Translations under genes and position numbers: made by a program
Notes under the pieces: generated by a model
Told to the model about the DNA's origin: nothing
The model's input: only the letters and a program-made list of their open reading frames with translations
Databases searched by the model: none
Part shown: positions 35,843 through 43,263 of the stretch, piece by piece
Position numbering within the stretch: the stretch's first letter is position 1
Layout of the letters: each line of letters opens with the position of its first letter
Assembly (NCBI GenBank): GCA_003584705.1
Contig: AP018536.1
Coordinates: 558,001 to 622,000 of the forward strand
Reading direction: 5' to 3'
Origin: Lachnospiraceae bacterium GAM79
GTDB lineage: Bacteria > Bacillota > Clostridia > Lachnospirales > Lachnospiraceae
Length of the DNA stretch: 64,000 nt

Positions 35843-36682
35843 ATGGCGGGAATCGGAGCAACCGGCAGCGTAGGTGCGTATGCTGCGCAGAGTGATTACA
35901 GCAAGAGTACGAAGACGAAGAAGCCTGAGGTATTCGGAACGCCGGATAAGACAGCCGGCACAACAGGTACGGGAAAGACGTCCGAAACGGCACAGACCAG
36001 GGGAAAGACTGAGGATTACGGCAGAACCATCGGTCAGCCGGAGCTGTCGGAGAAGGCTGCGAAATACTATGAGCAGCTGAAGAAGAGGTACGGAAATTAT
36101 GATTTTATTCTGGTCAGCAGAGATCAGAAGGAGAATGCAAAAGCCAATGCTGCAAAATATGCCAATGGCTATAAGACGGTTGTTCTCATTGATGAGGACA
36201 AGATCGAACAGATGGCAACAGACGAGAAATTCCGCAAACAGTATGAGGGAATCCTGAGCGGTGCCGCTGCACAGATACAGCAGTTAAAGACCAGCCTGCA
36301 GAGTTCCGGTGCGCAGGTCAAGGGCTTTGGAATGCAGGTAAATGATGGAGGAACACTGTCATTTTTTGCAGTGCTGAAGAAGTCAAGCGCAGACCAGAAG
36401 GCGAGAATCGAGAAAAAAGGCGAGCAGAAGAGAGCAGAGAAAAAAGCTGCGGAGAAGAAGGCTGCTAAGAAAGAAAAGGAAGAACGGCTAAAAGACAAGA
36501 AGTCGGATAAGATAGCAGACAACAAGGAGGAAACCGGCACAGAGGATACGGTGACAATCAGCGCCGGTTCCATAGAAGAACTGTTGTCTAAGATAGAAAC
36601 CTACAATTTTAATCAGCGGAGTGACAGTGTGCAGACTGCAAGTGAACGGCAGGTCGGCCAGAACTTTGACTTCAGAGGGTAG
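35843..36682 (+). CDS. DUF6033 family protein
   Basis: 279 residues from ATG 35843, set by CAAGGAGG. N-terminal Gly/Thr/Lys-rich tail, a conserved core at about 55-175 (LSEKAAKYYEQLKKRYGNYD, FILVSRDQKENAKANAAKYA, KTVVLIDEDKIEQMATDEKF, GFGMQVNDGGTLSFFAVLKK), a highly charged Lys/Glu/Ala coiled-coil stretch at about 185-230, and a C-terminal tail. No signal peptide or membrane helix. I recognise the core as the uncharacterised DUF6033 family found in Lachnospiraceae; its function is unknown. The next gene follows after 11 bp, so the two are probably co-expressed. Confidence 0.75.
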   Translation: MAGIGATGSVGAYAAQSDYSKSTKTKKPEVFGTPDKTAGTTGTGKTSETAQTRGKTEDYGRTIGQPELSEKAAKYYEQLKKRYGNYDFILVSRDQKENAKANAAKYANGYKTVVLIDEDKIEQMATDEKFRKQYEGILSGAAAQIQQLKTSLQSSGAQVKGFGMQVNDGGTLSFFAVLKKSSADQKARIEKKGEQKRAEKKAAEKKAAKKEKEERLKDKKSDKIADNKEETGTEDTVTISAGSIEELLSKIETYNFNQRSDSVQTASERQVGQNFDFRG

Positions 36683-36693
36683 GGTGAGGTTGT

Positions 36694-37845
36694 ATGATTT
36701 CTATGGGGAAGTCCGGAGGTGTTTACGGGTGCGGTAATACCGGTTTGCCGCAGACATTTTCCGGAGGAAGGAAGACGCAGAACAAGCAGAACAGTATCTT
36801 CGGAGCAAAAAATAAAAGTTCTGTTACCGATATTCGTAGAATGCTGTCCAGAAACAGTCAAAGTACGCAGACGCAGGCAGCGAACAGTTGGGGACAGGAT
36901 TCTATTGTGACGAGTACTTTAAGTTACAGTGAATCGCTGCGCGATCAGAGGCAGCAGACAAAAAATACGACGCTGGCGCTGAAAAAATTGAAGTACCAGT
37001 TCAAAAATATCTCGTCGAAGATACTGCGGAGTAAGACTTCCCAGGCGGCAAAGCAGGCAGCCGGGCAGGCTAGAAGAGAGATCATGCGCCTGAAACGGCA
37101 GAAGCAGAACAGTGACAGTGACAGCGACAGTGAAGAGATCGACGCAGCAATCGCTCATGCACAGGCTATGGAACGTGTGGCGAAGAAGAAAGCAAAACAT
37201 CTCGAAGAAGAGGAAATGATGAAGGCTGCCGGCGGAATCTGCCAGGGAGACCGGATCAGTGAAGAAGAAACGAAGGATGCGCAGGACGCAGAATCTGAAA
37301 ACGCGCGGAATGCGGAAGAAATGTCTGCGGAAAGTTCTGCGGATGAAATGTCAAGGGATCTCTCCGCATATGAGTATGCAGGCAATGAGGTGCATGCAGG
37401 GGATAGCTATGATATATCCGACTATATTGATCTTGGCATAGATGCATTCTATGCGCAGACGGGAGACTTTATGTCGGAAATGAGCGATTTCACTTCGGAG
37501 ATGATGCAGGAAATGTCCGATAGCTTACGCGACTTGATGGAAGAGATGGGGCTGGATGGATTATCAGATAATGCGGTCTCTGTGAATAGGGAGATGGATC
37601 CCGCAGACCTCAAGATGATGAAGATCAAACACCGCAACAAAGAGATGAAAGACATCGTCAAGGCCGATGCGGAGTACCTGAAAGCAGTTTTCAACCACCT
37701 GGAGAAAATGAAAGACAACGTGGTCATTCCCACCGGGAATGCAGGAGCGGTTTCCTCCGGCATGACAGGGACTTCATTTTCCGCAGATGCTGTCGGCGTA
37801 GGTGTATCGGCGGCGCCTGTGCCGGTGATCAATATTACATTATAG
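36694..37845 (+). CDS. uncharacterised protein paired with DUF6033
   Basis: 383 residues, no signal peptide or membrane helix. Gly/Gln/Ser-rich start (SGGVYGCGNTGLPQTFSGG), a coiled coil at about 85-170 (TLALKKLKYQFKNISSKILR), an acidic Ser-Asp repeat (SDSDSDSEE), a long acidic middle (DEMSRDLSAYEYAGNE), a Met/Asp/Ser-rich amphipathic part (FMSEMSDFTSEMMQEMSDSL) and a hydrophobic C-terminus (VGVSAAPVPVINITL). Function unknown. Its placement 11 bp after the DUF6033 gene and before one strong terminator makes a two-gene unit. It may be a structural or assembly protein; that is a guess. Confidence 0.65.
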   Translation: MISMGKSGGVYGCGNTGLPQTFSGGRKTQNKQNSIFGAKNKSSVTDIRRMLSRNSQSTQTQAANSWGQDSIVTSTLSYSESLRDQRQQTKNTTLALKKLKYQFKNISSKILRSKTSQAAKQAAGQARREIMRLKRQKQNSDSDSDSEEIDAAIAHAQAMERVAKKKAKHLEEEEMMKAAGGICQGDRISEEETKDAQDAESENARNAEEMSAESSADEMSRDLSAYEYAGNEVHAGDSYDISDYIDLGIDAFYAQTGDFMSEMSDFTSEMMQEMSDSLRDLMEEMGLDGLSDNAVSVNREMDPADLKMMKIKHRNKEMKDIVKADAEYLKAVFNHLEKMKDNVVIPTGNAGAVSSGMTGTSFSADAVGVGVSAAPVPVINITL

Positions 37846-37870
37846 GGTGGACATATAAGAAGAAATTTGA

Positions 37871-37920
37871 CATCCCGGACACTGTGCTTGTGAGACAGAC
37901 ACAGTGTCCGGGATGGTTTT
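37871..37920 (+). terminator. strong terminator of the DUF6033 operon
   Basis: Perfect 16-bp stem CATCCCGGACACTGTG / CACAGTGTCCGGGATG with a 13-base loop followed by GTTTTATAT. Confidence 0.85.
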
Positions 37921-37925
37921 ATATA

Positions 37926-38046
37926 AAAACATTTTTGATTTTCGTGAAAAACCACGTGAAAACATTTTTGATTTTCGTGAAAAACCACGTGAAAACATTT
38001 TTGGATTTCGTGAAAAACTATACAAAAACATTTTTGATTTTCGTGA
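37926..38046. repeat. 33-bp tandem repeat, nearly four copies
   Basis: Units begin at 37926, 37959, 37992 and 38025, each starting AAAACATTTTT(G)GATTTTCGTGA. The first two are nearly identical and the later ones diverge. The array ends exactly at the last base before the stop codon of the minus-strand methyltransferase gene (38047). Imperfect TTTTC..GTG/CAC.GTGAAAA pairing occurs within units. Confidence 0.8.
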
Positions 38047-38835
38047 TTATTTCCGCCCGTATAGGATTCCCATGCCGGAGATCATCCAGGGAGCAGCGGC
38101 ATATCCCGGGATAAAATCCAGTTTCTTCTCAAGATTGCCGATGTAGTGAATTTCTGTGATTCCTTCTTTTTTCAATTCTTCGACAAATTCTTCCATGTCA
38201 CCGTAGAGTGCTTTCTGGGAGAACATGTCCTGAAAGGAGAAGGCACCGCCCTTTTTGACTATGCGCAGAGCTTCTCTGACCACATCCCGTTTATCCTTGG
38301 CGGAACGGACTTCGTGGAAGACAAAGTTGCTGACAGTGGCATCGAAGGTCTCATCCGGATCTTCCAGATGGGCGGCATCTCCTTTGTGGAAGGTGATCCG
38401 GTCGGCAACACCCTCCGCTTTCGCATTGGCTTCACATTGCTCTTTGGCATAGTTCCACTCGGCACCCCAGTAGTCCATACCGACGAGTTTTGCCTTGGGG
38501 AAAGCCTTGGCGCAGCGGATCGTCAGGGCAGCCGCACCACATCCGATGTCGAGCAGAGTGCCTTCGCCGTCCCATTCCAGATGATCTACGAGATGCTGAT
38601 GGACTTTTGCCATCATGTTGCCTTTGCCGAAGGCAAACAATTCATGACAGATGTGCATGTAAATGCCATAGACCAGGCAAATCGCGGCAAGAATGCCCAG
38701 GATCCATGTCGGAATGGCAAGATGCAGCACCGGTCCGGTCACATAGGCGGCAATGCCGAGTACGGCAGCAGCGACATAGCACAGCGCCAACATTTTTTCA
38801 GGTACCCAGTTTCCGTAGTTCACGTTTTTGTTCAT
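38047..38835 (-). CDS. class I SAM-dependent methyltransferase with N-terminal membrane helices
   Basis: 262 residues. Two membrane helices (MLALCYVAAAVLGIAAYVTG and TWILGILAAICLVYGIYM), then a Rossmann methyltransferase: motif I LLDIGCGAAALTIRCAKAFP, KLVGMDYWGAEW, DRITFHKGDAAHLEDPDETF and FDATVSNFVFHEV. It would methylate a lipid or small molecule at the membrane; the substrate is unknown. TAGGAGGA precedes the start. The operator-like palindrome at 38861-38880 matches the one at the TetR start, so TetR control is likely. Confidence 0.88.
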   Translation of the reverse strand: MNKNVNYGNWVPEKMLALCYVAAAVLGIAAYVTGPVLHLAIPTWILGILAAICLVYGIYMHICHELFAFGKGNMMAKVHQHLVDHLEWDGEGTLLDIGCGAAALTIRCAKAFPKAKLVGMDYWGAEWNYAKEQCEANAKAEGVADRITFHKGDAAHLEDPDETFDATVSNFVFHEVRSAKDKRDVVREALRIVKKGGAFSFQDMFSQKALYGDMEEFVEELKKEGITEIHYIGNLEKKLDFIPGYAAAPWMISGMGILYGRK

Positions 38836-38860
38836 AACTAATCCTCCTACTTGTTTTCTG

Positions 38861-38880
38861 AATATAACAAAAGTTATATT
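38861..38880 (-). promoter_or_regulatory. TetR operator upstream of the methyltransferase gene
   Basis: AATATAACAAAAGTTATATT, a perfect 8-bp dyad around AAAA, 26 bp before the methyltransferase start. Its core ATAACAAAAGTTAT matches ATAACAATTGTTAT at the tetR start codon. Confidence 0.65.
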
Positions 38881-38913
38881 TGTTATTTTTTATAAAAGAA
38901 AATGCCCACCGCA

Positions 38914-39519
38914 TTAACGGTGAGCATCCTTCTCGCTCTTAAAATATGCAATTAAACCCTGCGTTCCGGCATCGGCGTGAATACCGATGGCTTTCGTCAG
39001 GAACAGGCGGTGTTCCATATCATAATCTCCTTTGATCAATTCCAGAAATCCGTGTAACCTCATGGATGTCAGAATCCGTAGTAATTCTTTATCGGGCACA
39101 TAGCCTAGTTGTTTTTCATAATAGCCCTGAAAGGCCGTGAACATATTGTTGAAGACGACATCCCGGAAGGATTCGTATTTGCTGCCGGAGCATTTCTCCA
39201 GTACCAGTTCACATTCCTGCCTGTGCGCACAGATATATTCCATGATCTCACGTTCATTCTGCTCTGCGGTCTCAGGATGTTCCTGTTCTCTTTTGGTAAT
39301 TTCATACATCATTTTCTGATATTCGGCAATCAGGGGATCCAGAATTGCCCCCAGCAGTGCCTCTTTATTTTCAAAAGAGAAATAAAAAGCCCCGGTAGTA
39401 ACTCCGGCCCGTTTGCAGATATCCCGGAGGTTCGCCCCGGCGTAGCCTTTTTCCAGAAATTCTTCCCTGCCGCAGCGGATTAAGTTTTCTTCCGTGATTT
39501 TCTTACGATCTGTCTCCAT
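38914..39519 (-). CDS. TetR-family transcriptional regulator
   Basis: 201 residues from ATG 39519 (METDRKKITEENLIRCG); the longer frame upstream is non-coding in character. The N-terminal helix-turn-helix is typical: GREEFLEKGYAGANLRDICK and RAGVTTGAFYFSFENKEALL. The C-terminal ligand domain has EYICAHRQECELVLEKCSGS. It sits upstream of the methyltransferase gene on the same strand (78-bp gap). Matching palindromes at both starts point to autorepression and control of the methyltransferase. Ligand unknown. Confidence 0.9.
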   Translation of the reverse strand: METDRKKITEENLIRCGREEFLEKGYAGANLRDICKRAGVTTGAFYFSFENKEALLGAILDPLIAEYQKMMYEITKREQEHPETAEQNEREIMEYICAHRQECELVLEKCSGSKYESFRDVVFNNMFTAFQGYYEKQLGYVPDKELLRILTSMRLHGFLELIKGDYDMEHRLFLTKAIGIHADAGTQGLIAYFKSEKDAHR

Positions 39520-39531
39520 AACAATTGTTAT
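39518..39531 (-). promoter_or_regulatory. TetR operator overlapping the tetR start codon
   Basis: Perfect 14-bp palindrome ATAACAATTGTTAT covering the start codon, suited to autorepression. It shares ATAAC...GTTAT half-sites with the methyltransferase operator. Confidence 0.6.
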
Positions 39532-39694
39532 ATTAGCATAGACTAACTCGAGGGTCAAGAAAAAATCTACAGGTAAAATATTTTTGATTTCCGCAAAAAT
39601 CTCTACAAAAATGTTTTGGTTTATCGTTATTTTAAGATATAATAAAAATAGTAGCAGGAAAACTAAGATAGTGATATATAGCGGGGAAATGAAT

Positions 39695-40855
39695 ATGGAC
39701 AAAGACCCATTTAAAGAATATCTGAGAGAATCCGAACCGAATAAAGCAACAAAAGGGTATGTGTGGAGCACGGCGGTTGGACTTCAGGCAGTAGATGGTC
39801 TGAAACCCTCGCAATATCTGATTGACACTGCAATTCAAAATATTGAAGGTAAGATCACGCTAAAAGAGGCACAGAGTCTTATAGAAAGCTATTACAATGA
39901 GAGACCTGTCCGTGTATCAGATAATGAACGCACGGAAGAAGCAGATAAAGTTTCCAGCCGTATTGCGGAGCTCCTTTCCGAAACGGCGTTTTCCTTTTCA
40001 CCGAATGAGTATATAGCTATTCATCGTAAGCTTTTTCGTGGAATATATAAGCATGCCGGAAAAATAAGAGATTATAATATTACGAAGAAAGAATGGGTGC
40101 TTGATGGCGCAACGGTCGTTTATGGGAGTGCTTCAGAACTGCGTGCTACATTGGAATATGATTTTTCGCAGGAAAAGGATTTTAGTTATAAAGGACTTTC
40201 GATAGAAGAGAGCATTCATCATCTGGCTTTGTTTGTATCAAGGCTATGGCAAATTCACATTTTTGGTGAGGGAAACACAAGAACCACAGCGGTTTTTTTC
40301 ATAAAATATTTGAGAACACTTGGTTTTTTTGCAACAAATGACATTTTTGCGGAAAATGCATGGTATTTCAGAAATGCACTTGTCAGGGCCAATTATACGA
40401 ATTTACAAAAAGGAATTCATGAGACAACGGAATATTTGGAACTCTTCCTCAGAAATATGCTTTTAAATGAACACAACGAGCTGCACAATCGAAATATGCA
40501 TATCAGTGGACTTTTAAAGGATACAAAAGTGGACATTGGAACTTCAAAAGTGGACATTGGAACTTCAAAAGTGGACATTGGAACTCAAAAAATGGACATT
40601 GAAACATCAAAAGTGGACATTGAAACAAGATTGGCTGAAAAAACGCTGAATTTTTCAACAAAAACAATTATGCATATCCGTGTATTATATGAAAAATTCG
40701 GAGATTGTCAGTTTTTTGGCAGAGGAGAGGTTATGGAATTGCTTGGGCTGAAAAGTTCAGGCGCTTCTAAAATAATATCCAATATGGTACAGGCTGATGT
40801 AATCGAACCGGTATCCGGGCATGGAAAAGGAAAATACAAATTCAAAGAGTTATAG
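39695..40855 (+). CDS. Fic-domain protein with variable repeat linker and C-terminal winged helix
   Basis: 386 residues from ATG 39695 (GCGGGGA upstream; ATG 39689 too close). The N-terminal segment (GKITLKEAQSLIESYYNERP) resembles a VbhA-type antitoxin helix. The Fic domain has SPNEYIAIHRKLFRGIYKHA, KIRDYNI and the catalytic loop HIFGEGNTRTTAVF with His188, a variant of HPFxEGNTRT. Fic enzymes transfer AMP from ATP to target proteins. Then come five 7-residue repeats (KVDIGTS), and a winged-helix tail (QFFGRGEVMELLGLKSSGAS). The N-terminal inhibitor would make it self-regulated. Target unknown. Confidence 0.85.
   Translation: MDKDPFKEYLRESEPNKATKGYVWSTAVGLQAVDGLKPSQYLIDTAIQNIEGKITLKEAQSLIESYYNERPVRVSDNERTEEADKVSSRIAELLSETAFSFSPNEYIAIHRKLFRGIYKHAGKIRDYNITKKEWVLDGATVVYGSASELRATLEYDFSQEKDFSYKGLSIEESIHHLALFVSRLWQIHIFGEGNTRTTAVFFIKYLRTLGFFATNDIFAENAWYFRNALVRANYTNLQKGIHETTEYLELFLRNMLLNEHNELHNRNMHISGLLKDTKVDIGTSKVDIGTSKVDIGTQKMDIETSKVDIETRLAEKTLNFSTKTIMHIRVLYEKFGDCQFFGRGEVMELLGLKSSGASKIISNMVQADVIEPVSGHGKGKYKFKEL
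40526..40630 (+). repeat. 21-bp coding repeat, five copies, in the Fic gene
   Basis: Units start at 40526, 40547, 40568, 40589 and 40610, each AAAGTGGACATTGGAACTTC-like, encoding KVDIGTS. The first three are almost identical and the last two diverge (KMDIETS, KVDIETR). Gain or loss of units keeps the frame. Confidence 0.85.
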
Positions 40856-40870
40856 AGTATATTGGATTTA

Positions 40871-40900
40871 AAGGCATCGGAACATCCGGTGCCTTTTTTT
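40871..40900 (+). terminator. terminator of the Fic gene
   Basis: GGCATCGG / CCGGTGCC stem with a 6-base loop followed by T7, 15 bp after the stop codon. Confidence 0.8.
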
Positions 40901-40908
40901 AAAATACA

Positions 40909-40940
40909 GGAACCTTTTTACCGTCCGGCGACTCATATAG
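40909..40940 (+). promoter_or_regulatory. ECF-type promoter before the sigma factor gene
   Basis: GGAACC (40909-40914) followed by a T-run and then CGACTCATATAG (40929-40940), the GGAAC...CG layout of ECF sigma promoters. It lies about 35 to 65 bp upstream of the sigma gene, suggesting autoregulation. The spacing (14 bp to CGAC) is inferred by eye. Confidence 0.45.
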
Positions 40941-40972
40941 TATGAAGCCGGCGAAGAGAAGGAGGTGTTACT

Positions 40973-41536
40973 TTGTCAGTTATGACAAAAGAGGAATTTG
41001 TGCGGGAAGTGCGGGGCTATACCCTGCATATGTACCGACTGGCATATTCTATTCTGAATAATAGTACGGATGCGGAGGACGCTGTCAGTGAAGCGGTGCT
41101 GCATGCCTATGAAAAATTAAGGACACTGCGGGATCCGGGCAGCTTTAAAAACTGGATCTTACAGATCACGGCAAATGAAGCGAAAAAGATTTATCGGCAA
41201 AATAAGCGGACCGGTGCGGTGGCATGGGAAGAGAATCTGTCCCCGGCATTTTATGACGAACACCATGAACTGTGGGATGCTGTCATGCAGCTGGATGGCG
41301 GATACCGGGATGTGATCGTACTGTTTTACTATGAACAGTGCACAATCCCGGAGATCAGCAGGATATTGGAATGCAGGCAGGGAACCGTAAAATCGAGATT
41401 GTACCGGGCGCGGATGGAGAGCATGAATCATGAAAAACTGGAAACATATTTTTCCGGGTTGCAGGATGCAGATGTTGCAGCGGATAGCTACAGCAGACCG
41501 CTTACGGACGGCGAAAAAACAGGCTGGAAGAACTGA
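40973..41536 (+). CDS. ECF-type RNA polymerase sigma factor
   Basis: 187 residues from TTG 40973, chosen because AAGGAGGTG sits 5 bases upstream; ATG 40982 is spaced too far. Region 2: YRLAYSILNNSTDAEDAVSE, AYEKLRTLRDPGSFKNWILQ and ITANEAKKIYRQNKR. Region 4: LDGGYRDVIVLFYYEQCTIP and EISRILECRQGTVKSRLYRA. The last 35 residues (MNHEKLETYFSGLQDADVAA onward) look like the start of another protein and run into the next gene in the -1 frame across an A6 tract at 41514. It opens the envelope-sensing-like cluster. Confidence 0.92.
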   Translation: MSVMTKEEFVREVRGYTLHMYRLAYSILNNSTDAEDAVSEAVLHAYEKLRTLRDPGSFKNWILQITANEAKKIYRQNKRTGAVAWEENLSPAFYDEHHELWDAVMQLDGGYRDVIVLFYYEQCTIPEISRILECRQGTVKSRLYRARMESMNHEKLETYFSGLQDADVAADSYSRPLTDGEKTGWKN

Positions 41537-41583
41537 GGCAGGCCTATCTGGAGGAAGGATATTTCCCCCAAAAGGAACTTGCC

Positions 41584-42828
41584 ATGCTTGATAGTCCTGA
41601 AAAATACAAAAAGGGCGTGGCTTTCTATGCAGCGCGGAGTACATTTTTCCTGCCGGAAGAGGAAATGACGGAGGAGGAACTGTTGGAGCTGATCGATTTC
41701 CGTGAGAAGAGAGATTATAGTCTGGCGAAAATCACAGAAGAGATCGAGGCGGGCGACTATGAATATGTGAAGACGGAAGATAGTGCATTACCGGGTGATA
41801 TGTCACAGGAGAGCGGATCGCAACAGACACAGGGCGCAGGAGAGGCAAGTGTAGTCCCGGGGGCAGATACGGCAGCACAAGAATGGCAGGTCGCCTATGA
41901 GGGAGAACTCAGTATCCGGTGTGCTGTGGCGGCAGAACAGGGGCTGTATGTCGGTGGGTTCACCATGGAAGGGAAAGCACGGGTGGAATATCTGGCTTAC
42001 GGCAGCGGGACCCCGGAAAAGTTTTATGATGATTTCGATGAGGACGGCGAGGTGTATAGCCTGTGCATCGCACCGGACGGAAGTGTCTATGCGGCATTGC
42101 GCGGACTGGCATCTCCGGGAGCGGAACATGGCCGGCTGCCTGTGATCTACCATATCAGTCCGGAGGGAACGCTTCTGGACTGCTTTGCGGCCGGAGACCG
42201 GGAGTGGAATATTGTAGATAGTATGGCAACGGATGCACAGGGCAGGCTGTATACACGAATGAGAATGCAGGAGGATGGCGGCTATGTGCGGATCTACACG
42301 GCAGAGGGAGACCTCATCGGAACGATGGCGGATGATGGTGTGTATGCTGTGCAAGGTGCCGGAGCCCTGGGACAGGGAAAGGACGGAAAAGTCTATGCAG
42401 CAGCACTGGCAACGGAGAATGTGACAGCAGAGGATGACCCTGTGACATTAGTGTCAGTAGACCCGGAGAGGTTGTGTTTTCTACCGGTGCAGGGGGATGC
42501 AACGGAGAATGCGAAGGCTGTTCAAAGCACAGGGACGATCTACCAGTGGAATATGGTGGCAGCAGGTGTGAGTGATGGCTCCGATTTTATCCTGTGGGGA
42601 TACAGCGGCGTTGATACCTACCGTTTGGAAGATGCGGAATTTACCAGAGCGCAGGAAGTCTGGGAGATGCCCTGCGGTACGGAAGGAACCTGCGCGGTAA
42701 TCGTTCCGGATGGCCGGATACTCTATATCGGAGCCACAGGCGGTGTGCAGGGACAGACGGCAGCCGGCGTGGACATCTCCGGAAAAGACCCGGCGAAGAC
42801 ATATTTTTATTATGAACCGCTGAAGTAA
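41584..42828 (+). CDS. sigma-partner-like protein with probable beta-propeller, frame-separated from the sigma gene
   Basis: 414 residues from ATG 41584 (AAAGGA upstream). Protein-like sequence in this frame extends upstream (LEELRQAYLEEGYFPQKELA) and would join the end of the sigma ORF by a -1 shift at the A6 run, so the original gene was longer, or began inside the sigma end. After an acidic helical part (MTEEELLELIDFREKRDYSL) and a Gln/Gly-rich linker, residues about 100-410 form repeated blades (YSLCIAPDGSVYAALRGLAS, IVDSMATDAQGRLYTRMRMQ, GALGQGKDGKVYAAALATEN). No membrane helix, unlike usual anti-sigma factors. Function as anti-sigma or sensor is inference from position. Confidence 0.6.
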   Translation: MLDSPEKYKKGVAFYAARSTFFLPEEEMTEEELLELIDFREKRDYSLAKITEEIEAGDYEYVKTEDSALPGDMSQESGSQQTQGAGEASVVPGADTAAQEWQVAYEGELSIRCAVAAEQGLYVGGFTMEGKARVEYLAYGSGTPEKFYDDFDEDGEVYSLCIAPDGSVYAALRGLASPGAEHGRLPVIYHISPEGTLLDCFAAGDREWNIVDSMATDAQGRLYTRMRMQEDGGYVRIYTAEGDLIGTMADDGVYAVQGAGALGQGKDGKVYAAALATENVTAEDDPVTLVSVDPERLCFLPVQGDATENAKAVQSTGTIYQWNMVAAGVSDGSDFILWGYSGVDTYRLEDAEFTRAQEVWEMPCGTEGTCAVIVPDGRILYIGATGGVQGQTAAGVDISGKDPAKTYFYYEPLK

Positions 42829-42854
42829 CAGAAAAAGCTATAATGAGATGGGTT

Positions 42855-42892
42855 GAGCGAGTGGAAAATGGGAAATTTCCACTCGCTCTATT
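42855..42892 (+). terminator. hairpin after the propeller gene
   Basis: Perfect 13-bp stem GAGCGAGTGGAAA / TTTCCACTCGCTC with an 8-base loop; only a weak T-run follows (TATTGTG). Confidence 0.7.
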
Positions 42893-42981
42893 GTGCCTAT
42901 AATACGTTATCATGTATAATGAAAATAAGAATAAATGGCAACGAAAATGGTCACAAAGCAGTCGAAAGAAAACGAAGTATA

Positions 42982-43239
42982 TATGAAAAAAACAACTTTA
43001 GAAGAAAAATTAGGATATAATCAAAAAGGAGCCAAAAAGGAGCTAAAAATGGAGCCGATAGAAAGATAGATATATTATATCAAATGGAAGAAAATCCAGA
43101 GGTAACGCAGGTTAAACTTATGGAGGGATTTGATCTTTCAAGAAAACAAATTCAAAGACTTATAAAAGACATGCGAGAAGAAGGTTTGGTTGAAAGACGT
43201 GGTTCTAATAGAAACGGGAAGTGGATTGCAAAGAAGTAA
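42982..43239 (+). pseudogene. winged-helix C-terminal remnant (AlbA_2/RecG-like HTH family)
   Basis: Two frames together read MKKTTLEEKLGYNQKGAKK and then KIDILYQMEENPEVTQVKL, FDLSRKQIQRLIKDMREEGL and ERRGSNRNGKWIAKK to a stop at 43239. This is the C-terminal helix-turn-helix typical of AlbA_2-domain ATPase-like regulators. The frame changes near 43050 within near-repeats of AAAAAGGAGC. The rest of the gene is missing. It is the only content of the 435-bp gap besides the terminator. Confidence 0.55.
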
Positions 43240-43263
43240 ATAACAGGAGAGATTTTATTTGGC

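Noticed and set aside
37926..38046. Possible CRISPR array
   Set aside because: Units are directly adjacent with no spacers and no cas genes are nearby.
37904..38146. 80-codon ORF reading through the 33-bp repeats (NIFDFREKPRE units)
   Set aside because: It starts inside a terminator stem, lacks a ribosome-binding site and runs antisense into the methyltransferase gene. The periodic peptide is a by-product of a repeat length divisible by three.
41510..41525. Canonical -1 programmed frameshift site (A AAA AAC)
   Set aside because: The heptamer letters occur, but the sigma frame reads GAA AAA ACA, which is the wrong phase for tandem slippage; an indel is simpler.
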